Of a DNA stretch of 64,000 nucleotides, positions 56,701-63,664 are shown one piece after another. This DNA is from Tyto alba (taxonomy: Eukaryota; Chordata; Aves; Strigiformes; Tytonidae). A program made the translations under genes and the position numbers. Numbering within the stretch: position 1 is the stretch's first letter; the number at the start of each line of letters is the position of its first letter. The DNA lies in NCBI RefSeq assembly GCF_018691265.1, contig NW_024881327.1, forward strand, positions 29,336,464-29,400,463, in the 5' to 3' direction. Below the pieces are notes generated by a model. The model was not told where the DNA came from. It saw only the letters and a list, made by a program, of their open reading frames with translations, and ran no database searches.

Positions 56701-56926
56701 TTTCCCCACGCAGCTCGATCACTGCTTCCTACGAGACTCGAGCGGGGAGCGGCGGGGGCCCGCCCCGGGGTGGGGGGTTCCCGGCGGCCGGACCGCAGGG
56801 CGCAGCGGGCCGGGCCCTGAGGGACTCACCGTGGCAGGCGCGGGGGAGCGGCGCCGCCCGGCACCGCAGGTACAGGCGGTAGAGGCCGCGGCAGCCCCGC
56901 CGCTGGGCGGCCAGGGCCGGCATCAT
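20714..56926 (-). CDS. SLC30A9: SLC30A9, zinc transporter 9 (ZnT9/HUEL), complete 18-exon gene
   Basis: ZnT9 belongs to the cation diffusion facilitator (SLC30) family and is known as a mitochondrial zinc transporter that helps clear zinc from the matrix; loss in humans causes a cerebro-renal syndrome. Eighteen coding exons on the minus strand join in matching phases with GT-AG borders, giving 1,710 bp (569 residues plus stop); human ZnT9 has 568. The Arg-rich N-terminus ([14 protein letters not shown], then YLRCR) looks like a mitochondrial presequence. Residues of about 33-112 align poorly to mammals, while about 113-224 form the conserved ZnT9-specific region ([40 protein letters not shown]). 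The six-helix CDF domain starts near residue 235. TM2 carries H273-S-L-A-D277 and TM5 carries E397-D398 where many ZnTs have HxxxD. The C-terminal domain (about 470-569) ends VRHVDLEIL. The start was chosen for its GCCGCCATG context and homology. I see no break or frameshift. Confidence 0.97.
20759..22254 (-). other. SLC30A9: SLC30A9 intron 17
   Basis: 1.5 kb of AT-rich sequence. It contains a short degenerate tandem of AGTAGTGAATCTGA-type units at about 21311-21355. Nothing else is recognised. Confidence 0.8.
22255..22368 (-). CDS. SLC30A9: SLC30A9 exon 17
   Basis: 114 bp, phase 0 to phase 0, residues 518-555. It encodes [20 protein letters not shown] and then [18 protein letters not shown], the amphipathic and charged part of the C-terminal cytosolic/matrix domain. 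Borders are CTTCCTAG acceptor and AAG/GTAAAT donor. Confidence 0.96.
22369..24848 (-). other. SLC30A9: SLC30A9 intron 16
   Basis: 2.5 kb without recognisable genes or mobile elements. An A/C-rich simple-repeat patch lies at about 22462-22492, and a short TATA run at about 23868-23882. Confidence 0.8.
24849..24978 (-). CDS. SLC30A9: SLC30A9 exon 16
   Basis: 130 bp, residues 474-517. It encodes [20 protein letters not shown], then [20 protein letters not shown] and LLQ, the conserved C-terminal domain core of ZnT9. The TTTCAG acceptor and CAA/GTATGT donor are clear. Confidence 0.97.
24979..30554 (-). other. SLC30A9: SLC30A9 intron 15
   Basis: The largest intron, 5.6 kb, uniformly AT-rich with a 12-13-base A run near 25270. 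No exon, structured RNA or repeat family was recognised. The stretch of 27.5-29.5 kb is A-rich on the plus strand and could be an old decayed retroelement, but I see no diagnostic motif. Confidence 0.75.
30555..30720 (-). CDS. SLC30A9: SLC30A9 exon 15
   Basis: 166 bp, residues 419-474. It encodes [20 protein letters not shown] and [20 protein letters not shown], covering TM6 and the start of the C-terminal domain, then [15 protein letters not shown]. It is very close to mammalian ZnT9. Confidence 0.97.
30721..31961 (-). other. SLC30A9: SLC30A9 intron 14
   Basis: 1.24 kb. A short TTTG simple repeat lies at about 30826-30850 on the plus strand. Otherwise nothing is recognised. Confidence 0.8.
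31962..32069 (-). CDS. SLC30A9: SLC30A9 exon 14 (TM5)
   Basis: 108 bp, residues 383-419. It encodes [20 protein letters not shown] and then [18 protein letters not shown]397-D398 sit where other ZnTs carry the TM5 HxxxD zinc ligands. Human ZnT9 also has LLED here, so this is a ZnT9 trait and not a local mutation. Confidence 0.96.
32070..32541 (-). other. SLC30A9: SLC30A9 intron 13
   Basis: 472 bp of AT-rich intron with nothing recognised. Confidence 0.85.
32542..32613 (-). CDS. SLC30A9: SLC30A9 exon 13
   Basis: 72 bp, residues 359-383. It encodes [20 protein letters not shown] and FYQY after a TTGTTTCAG acceptor. An in-frame extension to the left of the acceptor reads open, but homology fixes the start here. 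Confidence 0.96.
32614..33060 (-). other. SLC30A9: SLC30A9 intron 12
   Basis: 447 bp with nothing recognised. Confidence 0.85.
33061..33100 (-). CDS. SLC30A9: SLC30A9 exon 12 (40-bp microexon-like)
   Basis: Only 40 bp, encoding [13 protein letters not shown] (residues 346-359 with the split Gly), part of TM4. Acceptor TTTATACAG and donor GGAG/GTATGC are clear. It is too short for ORF-based gene finding but is required for frame and homology. Confidence 0.95.
33101..33512 (-). other. SLC30A9: SLC30A9 intron 11
   Basis: 412 bp with nothing recognised. Confidence 0.85.
33513..33648 (-). CDS. SLC30A9: SLC30A9 exon 11 (TM3)
   Basis: 136 bp, residues 300-345. It encodes [40 protein letters not shown] and ESLLW. 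It covers TM3 and the following loop, nearly identical to mammalian ZnT9. Confidence 0.97.
33947..33990 (+). repeat. poly(A) tract (21) with AAC-rich tail
   Basis: 21 A followed by CAAAAAACAACAAAACC-type sequence, about 110 bp left of the CR1 element. CR1 elements do not end in poly(A), so this tract is unrelated to it. Confidence 0.85.
34098..34665 (-). mobile_element. CR1 LINE, 5'-truncated 3' end
   Basis: On the minus strand this reads as the C-terminal end of CR1 ORF2 ([20 protein letters not shown], then GDLI, YLKG) and runs through the CR1 3' region to AACCCAAACCATTCTATAATTCTG at 34098. That end is the signature avian CR1 terminus with its short ATTCTATG-like unit. About 570 bp remain, 5' truncated and with a few frameshifts, so it is dead. 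It lies in SLC30A9 intron 10 in the same orientation as the gene. Confidence 0.93.
35568..35623 (-). CDS. SLC30A9: SLC30A9 exon 10
   Basis: 56 bp, residues 282-300. It encodes [19 protein letters not shown]. Acceptor is CTAAATAG and donor TCC/GTAAGC. It matches ZnT9 GLLALGISKSVQTPDPSHP. Confidence 0.95.
35624..38571 (-). other. SLC30A9: SLC30A9 intron 9
   Basis: 2.95 kb containing an old CR1 reverse-transcriptase remnant (about 36540-36930) and a short TA-rich inverted repeat at about 35825-35850. Nothing else is recognised. Confidence 0.8.
36540..36930 (-). mobile_element. decayed CR1 LINE ORF2 fragment (reverse-transcriptase region)
   Basis: On the minus strand, translation gives recognisable CR1 RT pieces: [20 protein letters not shown], then [15 protein letters not shown] and [14 protein letters not shown], corresponding to the CR1 stretch around the conserved PQGSVLGP motif. 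Upstream (36785-36930), frame-shifted remnants resembling GFTKGKSCLTNL are visible. It carries stops and substitutions and is clearly older than the CR1 at 34.1 kb. Confidence 0.88.
38572..38674 (-). CDS. SLC30A9: SLC30A9 exon 9 (TM1 end and TM2, zinc site)
   Basis: 103 bp, residues 247-281. It encodes [20 protein letters not shown] and [15 protein letters not shown]273 and D277 form the HxxxD half of the transmembrane zinc site. The ATTTTCAG acceptor and CAG/GTGAGT donor are near consensus. Confidence 0.97.
40358..40402 (+). repeat. G-run cluster, potential G-quadruplex
   Basis: Six G runs of 3-7 bases separated by loops of 1-4 bases (TGGA, CGAA, TGGA, T, ACA) within 45 bp. This satisfies the usual four-run G4 pattern with spare runs. 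The G strand is the plus strand, which is the template strand for SLC30A9. Confidence 0.85.
40983..41003 (+). repeat. poly(A) tract (21)
   Basis: A pure A run in SLC30A9 intron 8, so it is U-rich in the pre-mRNA. Confidence 0.9.
41119..41146 (+). repeat. poly(A) tract (15) with A/C tail
   Basis: 15 A followed by CAACAAAAAAAAATA, about 115 bp right of the previous tract in the same intron. Confidence 0.85.
43361..43428 (-). CDS. SLC30A9: SLC30A9 exon 8 (start of TM1)
   Basis: 68 bp, residues 225-247. It encodes [20 protein letters not shown] and IC. The ATCTAG acceptor and CAT/GTAAGT donor are clear. It begins the membrane domain. Confidence 0.96.
43429..44194 (-). other. SLC30A9: SLC30A9 intron 7
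   Basis: 766 bp with a 17-base poly(A) tract at 43927-43943 and a following CAAAA-type patch. Short open frames at 43581-43805 have no recognisable product. Confidence 0.85.
44195..44253 (-). CDS. SLC30A9: SLC30A9 exon 7
   Basis: 59 bp, residues 205-224. It encodes [20 protein letters not shown]. The TATTGCAG acceptor and AAG/GTAAGA donor are clear. It matches ZnT9 RLFRNQKILREYRDFLGNTK. Confidence 0.95.
44254..45656 (-). other. SLC30A9: SLC30A9 intron 6
   Basis: 1.4 kb of AT-rich intron. ORFs at 44481-45112 are not supported by homology or splice structure. Confidence 0.85.
45657..45739 (-). CDS. SLC30A9: SLC30A9 exon 6
   Basis: 83 bp, residues 177-205. It encodes [20 protein letters not shown] and AEIKYRE, the conserved charged helix before the membrane domain. 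The TGTGCAG acceptor and GAAA/GTGAGT donor are clear. Confidence 0.96.
45740..46131 (-). other. SLC30A9: SLC30A9 intron 5
   Basis: 392 bp with nothing recognised. Confidence 0.85.
46132..46224 (-). CDS. SLC30A9: SLC30A9 exon 5
   Basis: 93 bp, residues 146-177. It encodes [20 protein letters not shown] and [11 protein letters not shown]. The TCCTTAG acceptor and CAAA/GTAAGA donor are clear. It lies in the ZnT9-specific N-terminal domain. Confidence 0.97.
46225..47619 (-). other. SLC30A9: SLC30A9 intron 4
   Basis: 1.4 kb with a short T-rich patch near 46757-46769 and 46828-46845. Nothing else is recognised. Confidence 0.85.
47620..47719 (-). CDS. SLC30A9: SLC30A9 exon 4
   Basis: 100 bp, residues 113-146. 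It encodes [20 protein letters not shown] and [12 protein letters not shown], the start of the strongly conserved part of the protein. The acceptor TTTTTAAG is weak (a purine-rich AAG), yet the phase and homology demand it. The donor is CCAG/GTATGA. Confidence 0.95.
49977..50606 (+). other. 209-codon open frame across the LTR-like element
   Basis: An uninterrupted frame with ATG at 49977 and stop at 50604-50606 covers the first half of the element and its internal repeats. The predicted product is Trp/Pro/Gly-rich with loosely repeated units of about 16 residues near its end (for example [20 protein letters not shown]). There is no recognised domain, no signal peptide and no membrane segment. 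It may be only the result of stop-poor GC-rich repeat sequence. I do not claim it is a gene. Confidence 0.3.
50421..50623 (+). repeat. degenerate ~47-bp tandem units inside the LTR-like element
   Basis: The unit core CCACRCTGGAGCAG recurs in diverged form at about 50421, 50469, 50518, 50562 and 50609, so the spacing is 44-49 bp. Each core is preceded by a GACC or GGGA(C) stretch and followed by a G/T-rich segment. Looser copies appear to extend further left. Confidence 0.65.
51540..51602 (-). CDS. SLC30A9: SLC30A9 exon 3
   Basis: 63 bp, residues 92-113. It encodes [20 protein letters not shown]. The TTTTACAG acceptor and AAAAG/GTAAAA donor are usable. It aligns to the KAPLKQEPLQV segment of human ZnT9 only at its end, so this exon is poorly conserved; phase agreement on both sides supports it. 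Confidence 0.9.
53162..53177 (+). repeat. poly(A) tract (16)
   Basis: A pure A run in SLC30A9 intron 2. Confidence 0.9.
55020..55034 (+). repeat. poly(A) tract (15)
   Basis: A pure A run about 70 bp downstream (on the gene strand) of exon 2. In the pre-mRNA it is a U run near the exon 2 donor side. Confidence 0.9.
55104..55280 (-). CDS. SLC30A9: SLC30A9 exon 2
   Basis: 177 bp, residues 33-92. It encodes [20 protein letters not shown], then [20 protein letters not shown] and a Ser/Thr/Gly-rich tail ending RKVGT. It aligns to human WQNLVTFGSFSNMVPC and LSQVKLYST. This section is poorly conserved, fitting the linker between presequence and the conserved core. The acceptor CCTGATAG is preceded by a good pyrimidine tract; the donor is ACAG/GTGGTA. 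Confidence 0.93.
55281..56829 (-). other. SLC30A9: SLC30A9 intron 1
   Basis: 1.55 kb. The end near exon 1 is part of the CpG island. It contains a perfect two-copy 19-bp tandem at 56301-56338. No exon was recognised. Confidence 0.85.
56301..56338. repeat. perfect 19-bp tandem duplication
   Basis: TACACGAAGATGAAGAAAA occurs twice, back to back and without mismatch, in SLC30A9 intron 1. It looks like a recent replication-slippage duplication. Confidence 0.9.
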
Positions 56927-57200
56927 GGCGGCGGCCGCAGGCGGAGCCCGGCCGCTCCCCGCCGCACGCCAGCGGCCGGCCGGCGGGCGGCCAGGCGCAT
57001 GGGAGAAGCCCGGCGGGGCGGCGGCGGGCGGCAGCCGGCGGGGGGAAAAGCCGGCGGTGGGCGGAGCCGGGGCCCGGATGTGCGGAGGGAGCAGGGGCCG
57101 CCGCTGCCTCACCGGCCCCTCCCGCCGCGCCTGCGCGGAGCGGCCGCGCCTCGGTTGCGCGGGCGCGCCCGAGGGGTGGGGAGCGCGTCCTGCTCGTGGG
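56440..57200. promoter_or_regulatory. SLC30A9: CpG-island promoter of SLC30A9
   Basis: A dense CpG and GC-rich block in otherwise AT-rich DNA, spanning exon 1 and its flanks. Upstream of the ATG on the minus strand there is no TATA box. Visible elements (plus-strand reading) are GC boxes GGGGCGG at 57015-57021 and GGGCGG at 57026-57031 and 57059-57064, an NRF1-like CGCGCCTGCGCG at 57126-57137 (11 of 12 consensus positions), and a YY1-like ATGGCGGC at 56925-56932. These fit a housekeeping promoter, and NRF1 would suit a mitochondrial protein. The transcription start is not seen; about 56,950-57,050 is likely. Confidence 0.85.
56830..56926 (-). CDS. SLC30A9: SLC30A9 exon 1 (start codon, presequence)
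   Basis: The coding part is 97 bp, residues 1-33, giving [20 protein letters not shown] then [12 protein letters not shown], with a CACG/GTGAGT donor. The first ATG (56926-56924) sits in GCCGCCATGA, a strong Kozak context; the second Met follows at once. Six Arg in the first 24 residues and no acidic residue fit a mitochondrial targeting sequence. The frame is open upstream to 57241 with another ATG, but that part is 5' UTR and CpG island by comparison with mammalian ZnT9. Confidence 0.94.
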
Positions 57201-57220
57201 GAAAGAGGGGAGAGATACCC

Positions 57221-57234
57221 GTGTGTGTGTGTGT
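57221..57234 (+). repeat. (GT)7 microsatellite
   Basis: Seven GT units at the outer edge of the CpG island, followed by AACACACG. Confidence 0.9.
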
Positions 57235-57390
57235 AACACACGTGGGCCTGCTCGATGTGTTAGCACGGGTGAAAAACCACCATAACCCGTGGTTTTTGTA
57301 GATGACATTAAAACACGCTTGCAAGATTTTTATGGGAAAATACTCTCCCCTCAACTCTGCTTCCCCTCTCAGTGCTGATAGACCAAGATC

Positions 57391-57466
57391 TAATTAAAAA
57401 AAAAAAGACACCACAACAAAAACAAACAAAAAAAAAACCACCACAAAAAAAAAAAAAACCCAAACA
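57391..57466 (+). repeat. A/C-rich simple repeat
   Basis: Runs of 8-14 A broken by CAAC, CACC and AAC units over about 75 bp, just upstream of the SLC30A9 CpG island. It resembles those at 12.6, 13.3 and 59.2 kb. Confidence 0.85.
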
Positions 57467-59171
57467 ACTAAAAACTTCTTTCTCCAGAGAGAGTGGGCCC
57501 TGCAGAGGAACATGAGGGCAGAGGGTCATGATGTCTTCTTGTACCCAGCCCTGCTGTGACACCTTCTGCTCGCTTCACCTCCCATCTGGCTCAAGACCAT
57601 GCATGTGATCAGTCCCAATGGCATCAGATTACACACTTTTTTAATAAAAAAGCGTTTGGGCAGTTTTAAGTTTTTCCAGAAGAGCTCTGAGATTAGTTTA
57701 CATGACTCTGACAGAACATCTCAGGCCTCCTTGTCTTGATTTGCACAGTGGGAGGAACGTAGGAGCTCACCAGAAGTTAGCTTGGCAGGGAATGTGGATA
57801 ATTAATGTACTTGATAATCCACAAAGCATTTGATCACTGAGGAGAACTATTACAGCACCTGTCTTTAACATACCCAATTAGATTTTGAACAAGGTTTGCT
57901 GGCACCTAACTTCTTTACCAGCCAGCTAGCAATTAGCATTGCCAATACAAGTTTTCCTAGAAACCCAATGGAGGCAGACTGAAGTAAAATACTTGCATAA
58001 AATAATTAACATCCATCTTCCCAGTAGCACAATCACAGCCATACCAAGTGAATCAGGAGTATTGCAACAGATGCTGTATCATTAAGTACCAAATGTACAG
58101 CAATTGAATTAAATACTAATTCACTGCAAGTCATAAAGTAACAAAGGTGAGGTCAATTCACCAATTTCAGTTGGGGTCTAACACACAGCTGATACATATT
58201 TTGCTGGCTTCTTGTTATTTTGGCAAGAGCCTAACAGTGAAATGAAGAAACACAAGGTTAACAGTATTCCCTTTCTTTTCCCTACATAAGGATGTTTGAA
58301 TGACTATAGAAATTCTTGAAAGATTTGTAATTCCTGAAGATTCTCTGCTATACTCCAGAGGAGATGCTAAGTGTTGCATTACTTTTAAAACTATTTTTCT
58401 TTAGGTTTATCATTTCCTGTTCAAAACTAAATGGGATTACTAAACTATTTCATATTCTTTTATCCAGCTGAGTAACCGAGTTTGCCTTGTCTGGTTTTGT
58501 TGTAAATATGAAACAGGAAGGAAAATAAAGCTGCAATACCATAGGTGAATTAATAGATACTACTGGTGTGGTGGTCAACTAGGATTTACATGATCAAAGG
58601 CTCTGCATGAACCTTTCTATTGATACATACTGAAACGGGAGGAAGGAGATAAAGAACAAGCAAAAAGAGCATCAATAACAGCCTATTCAGCATGGGACAG
58701 CCAAGTACATGAAGCAATTGATAATGAATTACTATGCCTCACGGCAGGTAGCTGCAACACCCTAAGACAAAAATCTCAAATCCTTATTTATGAGCATCAC
58801 AACCAGTAGTTATCAGTCACTAGCAACAAATAGAGAAACACCCTAAATGACTGGGCACTGTTTATGTATATTGCTCATAAGAAGTGGGAGGCTGGCTACC
58901 ATACCGGGGTCATTTCCCCAAGCATCCTTTTGCAAAAACTCAAGAACCTTGTTGTATAAAGCATATTACCTTGCCAGTAAAAATTTACAAGGTTAAGTTT
59001 CTTTACCAGGTCCTCAGGAAGAACACAAAAGGCTGTACCCACACAGTCCAAGATTTAGAACCTGCTTAGTGGAGACACTTGAATAGTTCCTTGATCCGTA
59101 AGCAGTTCTAAGTAAAGATGGGCAACTGGATTGAAATATAGACCTTTGGAAGCTTTTTTTCTCATTCCTAT

Positions 59172-59225
59172 TAAAACAAAACAAACAAACAAACAAAAAA
59201 AAAAACAAAACAAAACAAAAAACAA
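59172..59225 (+). repeat. (CAAA)/(CAAAA) simple repeat
   Basis: Tandem AAAC and AAAAC units over about 54 bp, A-rich on the plus strand. Confidence 0.85.
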
Positions 59226-59637
59226 CTAGTTGGATTATTCAAACTACAACAGTACATCATTATGAAATTCTCCAATGCTACTGCCTAGCAAGAAATCTGT
59301 GGTACCTGAAGGCTACACAGTGAAAGATTTGTGTTCCTTACATGAAAAAATGGTGGAATATAAAGTCAATTTGAATATTTTTTAATCTGAAATTCATTAA
59401 AGATTTCAAGTTTATACAGCAGAGGAGACTCGCAATGTTCCCAGATCAGCAGCAAGAGCTGAGATAATGACAATACCGTTTAAGTTACTCTTTGGGATTC
59501 CCATAACATCCTGCCTTGTGTGTCTTTCATACAGCACAGCAAAGTTTCTAAAAGGGAAAAACTGCTTTGATTTTGTACCTTTTATGATCCTACACATATA
59601 TTGTTAACAGTAAGCAAATACATACCAAAAGTTCAAC

Positions 59638-59653
59638 AAAAAAAAAAAAAAAG
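59638..59653 (+). repeat. poly(A) tract (16)
   Basis: A pure A run in the SLC30A9 upstream flank. Confidence 0.9.
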
Positions 59654-59984
59654 TATGAATGCATGAAGTGTCCAGTGATCCCAACCAACCTTTAAGATTT
59701 TTAGGTAAAATATTTAAATTAACAGAAAAAGTATTTAATGGCAGGCAGGCACATGAGGGGAATGACTCTTCCACAGCACAAAATGGTAAACCTACAGAAG
59801 CCTGTGTAACACCACTGAGTCACGTAGGCCTGTAAAGTTATTTCACGGTCACTGGGCCAAAGATCAACATTAAACTAGAAGCAAATATTCATTTCCAGCA
59901 CGCGGGTAAGCGTTCTCAATAATTCACATGCAGTTCATTCACTGGAACACCAGCAGAGTCCTCTTCAGTCTCTTGAACTGCACG

Positions 59985-60135
59985 CAGCAGTGCTCCGCCA
60001 GCCCTGCCAACCCCAGCCGCGGCCGGGCAGCTCGTGACGCCCGGCTGCCGCTGGAGCCGCCTGCCTTCCTCTCGCAGCACGGCCCGGCGGCCACGTCCCT
60101 TCCTCGGGAACCCAGGTCACGCGTGCCGGATCTTC
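59985..60135. promoter_or_regulatory. small CpG-rich patch 3 kb upstream of SLC30A9
   Basis: About 150 bp, rich in CpG and G+C (CCGCGGCCGGGCAGC, GCACGGCCCGGCGGCC, CACGCGTGCCGG), in otherwise AT-rich DNA. It lies about 3 kb beyond the SLC30A9 start. It could be a small promoter, an enhancer or the first exon of an unannotated transcript. No repeat family was recognised. Confidence 0.4.
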
Positions 60136-60584
60136 TGGGGGGCTAAGCTGGCATCAGTCCTGCAGAATCGGTGGAAGTGGGAGTACGGTAAAGCAGAGGA
60201 ATGGAATTCCAGAAGCGGGAAACAGTTTCACGAGAGCAGGCAAGAACAGAAGGTAGGGCAGGTCAAAAAGGGAAGGAATACCAGGATAAGAGAAAGATGG
60301 GATAAACTTTGGGGGCTAGAGACTGACAGTAGACATGGAAGCAGAGATATCATTTGGCCCTTACAGTGCTCAAAAGGCCTCAAGACACCACACGTCTCCG
60401 TGGTTTGGAAGCCCTCCATTGACACATGCACTTGGTACACACGGAAGAACCTGGCAGGAATGCAGCCCCCATACCGGTCAGACCCTGTATCCCTGACAGA
60501 GACTAAAGCTCATTAGGAACGAGCCTAGAGCAGACACTCCAGTTTGGTTTCATGGTAAATAAGAATGATCAGGAGATTTGCCTT

Positions 60585-60622
60585 AAAAAAAAAAAAAACA
60601 AACTAAAACAAAAAAAAAAAAC
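60585..60622 (+). repeat. poly(A)-rich tract (A14 plus A12)
   Basis: Two A runs split by CAAACTAAAAC, on the plus strand. Confidence 0.85.
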
Positions 60623-63600
60623 AGCACAGTATGGCTCTGTGCAGGCACCCCTCTTACCTACTCAATGCTGTTCTCCTAAAGGGAGGCATGATTTTAAAGA
60701 ATTTGCTCTCCCGCTGGGGAATGGAGAGTCACTTGCCTAACTCAACAAAAATCAATGGGAGTTATACTGGGACATACACAGCTCAAATCAAATTAGGGAA
60801 AAGGGAAAGATTCATACAACGTGTATCCAAAAAAATGCACTTCATGGTTATGCAGAAAAAAGATGAAAATATTACTGTTCCCAAATCAATAATCCCATAC
60901 CCACACATGTAGGAAGGACTTCAATTATAAAGCAGCAAAAACCGAAGCAAAGGAATCGGGATTCTGCTAATATAATTACCATGCTTTGTGACTGCAAGGA
61001 TTTGACAATAAATGTTTTAAGACCTTTATAACAGGATGATCCCACAGATCACAGGGTCTTCTATCTTGCCAACAATCACAAGAAACACCTGGCCTTGTGA
61101 GTAGTTACTTCTTTAAAGAAACCTTAACCATAAATCTGGTTTTCCTTTGATGTCCTTTCTAATGAATAAGGCAAATAGATATTTGCAAAGCCAAAGTAGA
61201 ATAAATCATGAAGAGGCATTATTCTCCTGAGCAATTTAAAGGGAAAAAGACTCTCCCCTGTAGCCAGACAGACACATGAGGAGCACATTAAATTACTGAA
61301 ATGTTTTGCTTCATAGTTGCAAATCAGCCACTAGAGGTCAGTGGTTTGGAATAAAATTAGCACATGGAATAATTCCATTTAATTTCAAATGACAAAATCA
61401 TATCATCAAAAATTTCCAGCCTTTGAGTAAGGAGAAAGAACTCTTAAGGATAGCAACACTTATCTTCATCCTAAAGCAGAAAGCTAGCTTAAAATTCTTA
61501 AAACCAATACTAGGAACATAATATATAATATACTTAAACAACTACTTTTATTCTGTACAGTAATATGCAGACATACATAAGAACACAGGACTGGAGGAAG
61601 CTTTCTGGATCGCCAGGTCTAGTCTCCTGCTATTCTACCTGTCCTACAATCTCTTACATGAAGAAAACAAGGACCAGGTTAAAAGCAGCTTGATATTTTT
61701 TGCTTTCAAGAAAAAAAAAAAGTGAAATAAGCCTGACTTCTACTTTTTAACTGTACAAAAGCACCACCTATGCAGTGCAAGAATCTTTAAGATTTAAAGA
61801 TAGAAGATTTAAAGAGAAGGCTAGCAGAGTGCAGAGAGGCTTTTTAATCATAAAGAATGAAGTAAATGAACATATCCAAATGGCAAAAGAACTTCAGAAT
61901 ATTGAATTTCAGTCATTTATCTGCTGCTATAAGTATACATACACACCATCAATGCACAGCACATGCACTGATGCAACCAAATGTCTTGCTTACCTCTGTC
62001 CCAGAGTGATGTTAAAAAATTTGAGAATTAAAAATGTGAATAGAAACACTGGATACTCACATACTGAACTAATGCTTGATGCTGTAACTCCAGTCTCTAA
62101 GGTTTCAACATTTCTCTGTATTATATAACTATTCAACTGATAAAATGCCAACAAGAATTCAGAAAGTCAACTTCAGACTTCCATCTGCCATTACAAAAAA
62201 CCTTGCTAATAATGGCTTTGATTTAAACTTTTTCACCAAGAGGATTCGCAATGATTTTTGTTGTGCTTTAGTCAGAACTTAACTGAAATTGCTATAGCAG
62301 AAAGTATGTCAAGAGGGATTGTAACAGGCAAACATCTGTCATCTCAAAACAGTGTTTCATCAAATTTTCTAGATAAAAAAATTAAATCCATAAATATTAA
62401 AATGCTTAGTTACAACTATTATATTCTGTATGTGTCTTTGCACACAGGAACAAACATACATCAGAACAAAACCCTATGCAGTTGAACATATGGTATCTTC
62501 CCCTAGATAGCCAATATAAAAATGTAGCAATGCAACATGGAAAGTCTTAAAGAATCAAAAAGAACCAAGAAGCCCAGTAGCAATACAGATCATAGCAAGT
62601 GTTTATTTCTCTACTTTTCCACTACAGGAGCTTCAAACACAATGGACAAGAACACATAATTCCACTGCAGCTTTTTCCATTTTAACTAAACCAAGATCAG
62701 CCTGTCAGCGCTTGCACAATGTGGCAGCATCTGAACACACTATTCCAATAGTATTTTAATAGAGACTAAATTAGAAATAATTTACAGCTAGAAAAGTTAA
62801 GTACTATCCAGAAAATACTGATGACAATAGTGAATTGGGGTTTGTGAAAGCAACAGAGCATGCAGTAAGATTTCCATATCTCTTTTTATCACATAGAGCT
62901 GAACTCTGTTATTTTTCTCCCCATTCTTCTTCCATTACATTTCTACCTTTGAAAGCTATATAGTTGACATTCTTTAACCCTCACAGATAATCTAGCCCTG
63001 TACCTTTATAACTTCTGATGTAGCTTAGTTTTCCTGTGAAATATCTCAACCAACTGATGCACCATCTTCATCCAACATACTCTCTAGTTCTTCACACCGG
63101 TAAATGTGCATGAGTGAACATTCATAGGAACACACACAGCAAATGAAAATACCATGATGTGCACTTGTTCAGAGGAACCAGTCAGAAGTCTGGACTGCTG
63201 CAACACTTCACTCTCGTTGCAAGCAAGATATAGTCGGGCACATGGAAACCAGAATAAAGGGAGATGAACTCAAACTAACCACTGCTTTCTTTTAAGAGAA
63301 AAGTCCTTCATGGCTCCTCAGAAGACAATCCACACTGCTGTTTTACAAAACTGCAGCTGTATGGTAGTAGCCAGTTGTGGTAGAATAAAGCCCATCTGGT
63401 TGGCACCAAGGTTGAACAGAAGTCAGCTATTTAACACGCCATCACGGATGAGTTATGCCTAGCTCTCAAGAGGGTAACATGGGGTCACATTACCAGCCAC
63501 TAGTTGCAAAACAAGATTTTATTACACTGATATCTATTCCAAGTAATCAAGCACTAGCTACCGCTTGTTTTCAGTTCAGCAGTGGTCCTTATTTAGGTAG

Positions 63601-63650
63601 TGGGATGTAATCATAGCCACAAAGTAACCTATGGATCTAAGTAACCTGCA

Positions 63651-63664
63651 CCCCCCCCCCCCCC
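63651..63664 (+). repeat. poly(C) tract (14)
   Basis: An uninterrupted run of 14 C (G on the minus strand), the only long C/G homopolymer in the window. Its length is likely to vary between individuals and to be error-prone in assemblies. Confidence 0.9.

Noticed and set aside
56927..57241. N-terminal extension of SLC30A9 from an upstream in-frame ATG at 57241
   Set aside because: The frame is open, but the extension is CpG-island sequence with GT microsatellite at its start, and known ZnT9 proteins begin at the MMPALAA position with a strong Kozak context.
56831..57301. Long open frames on both strands of the CpG island (up to 170 codons)
   Set aside because: Stop codons are rare in such GC-rich DNA. 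Only the minus-strand frame from 56926 matches ZnT9; the others have Ala/Arg/Gly/Pro-only composition and no homology I can recognise.
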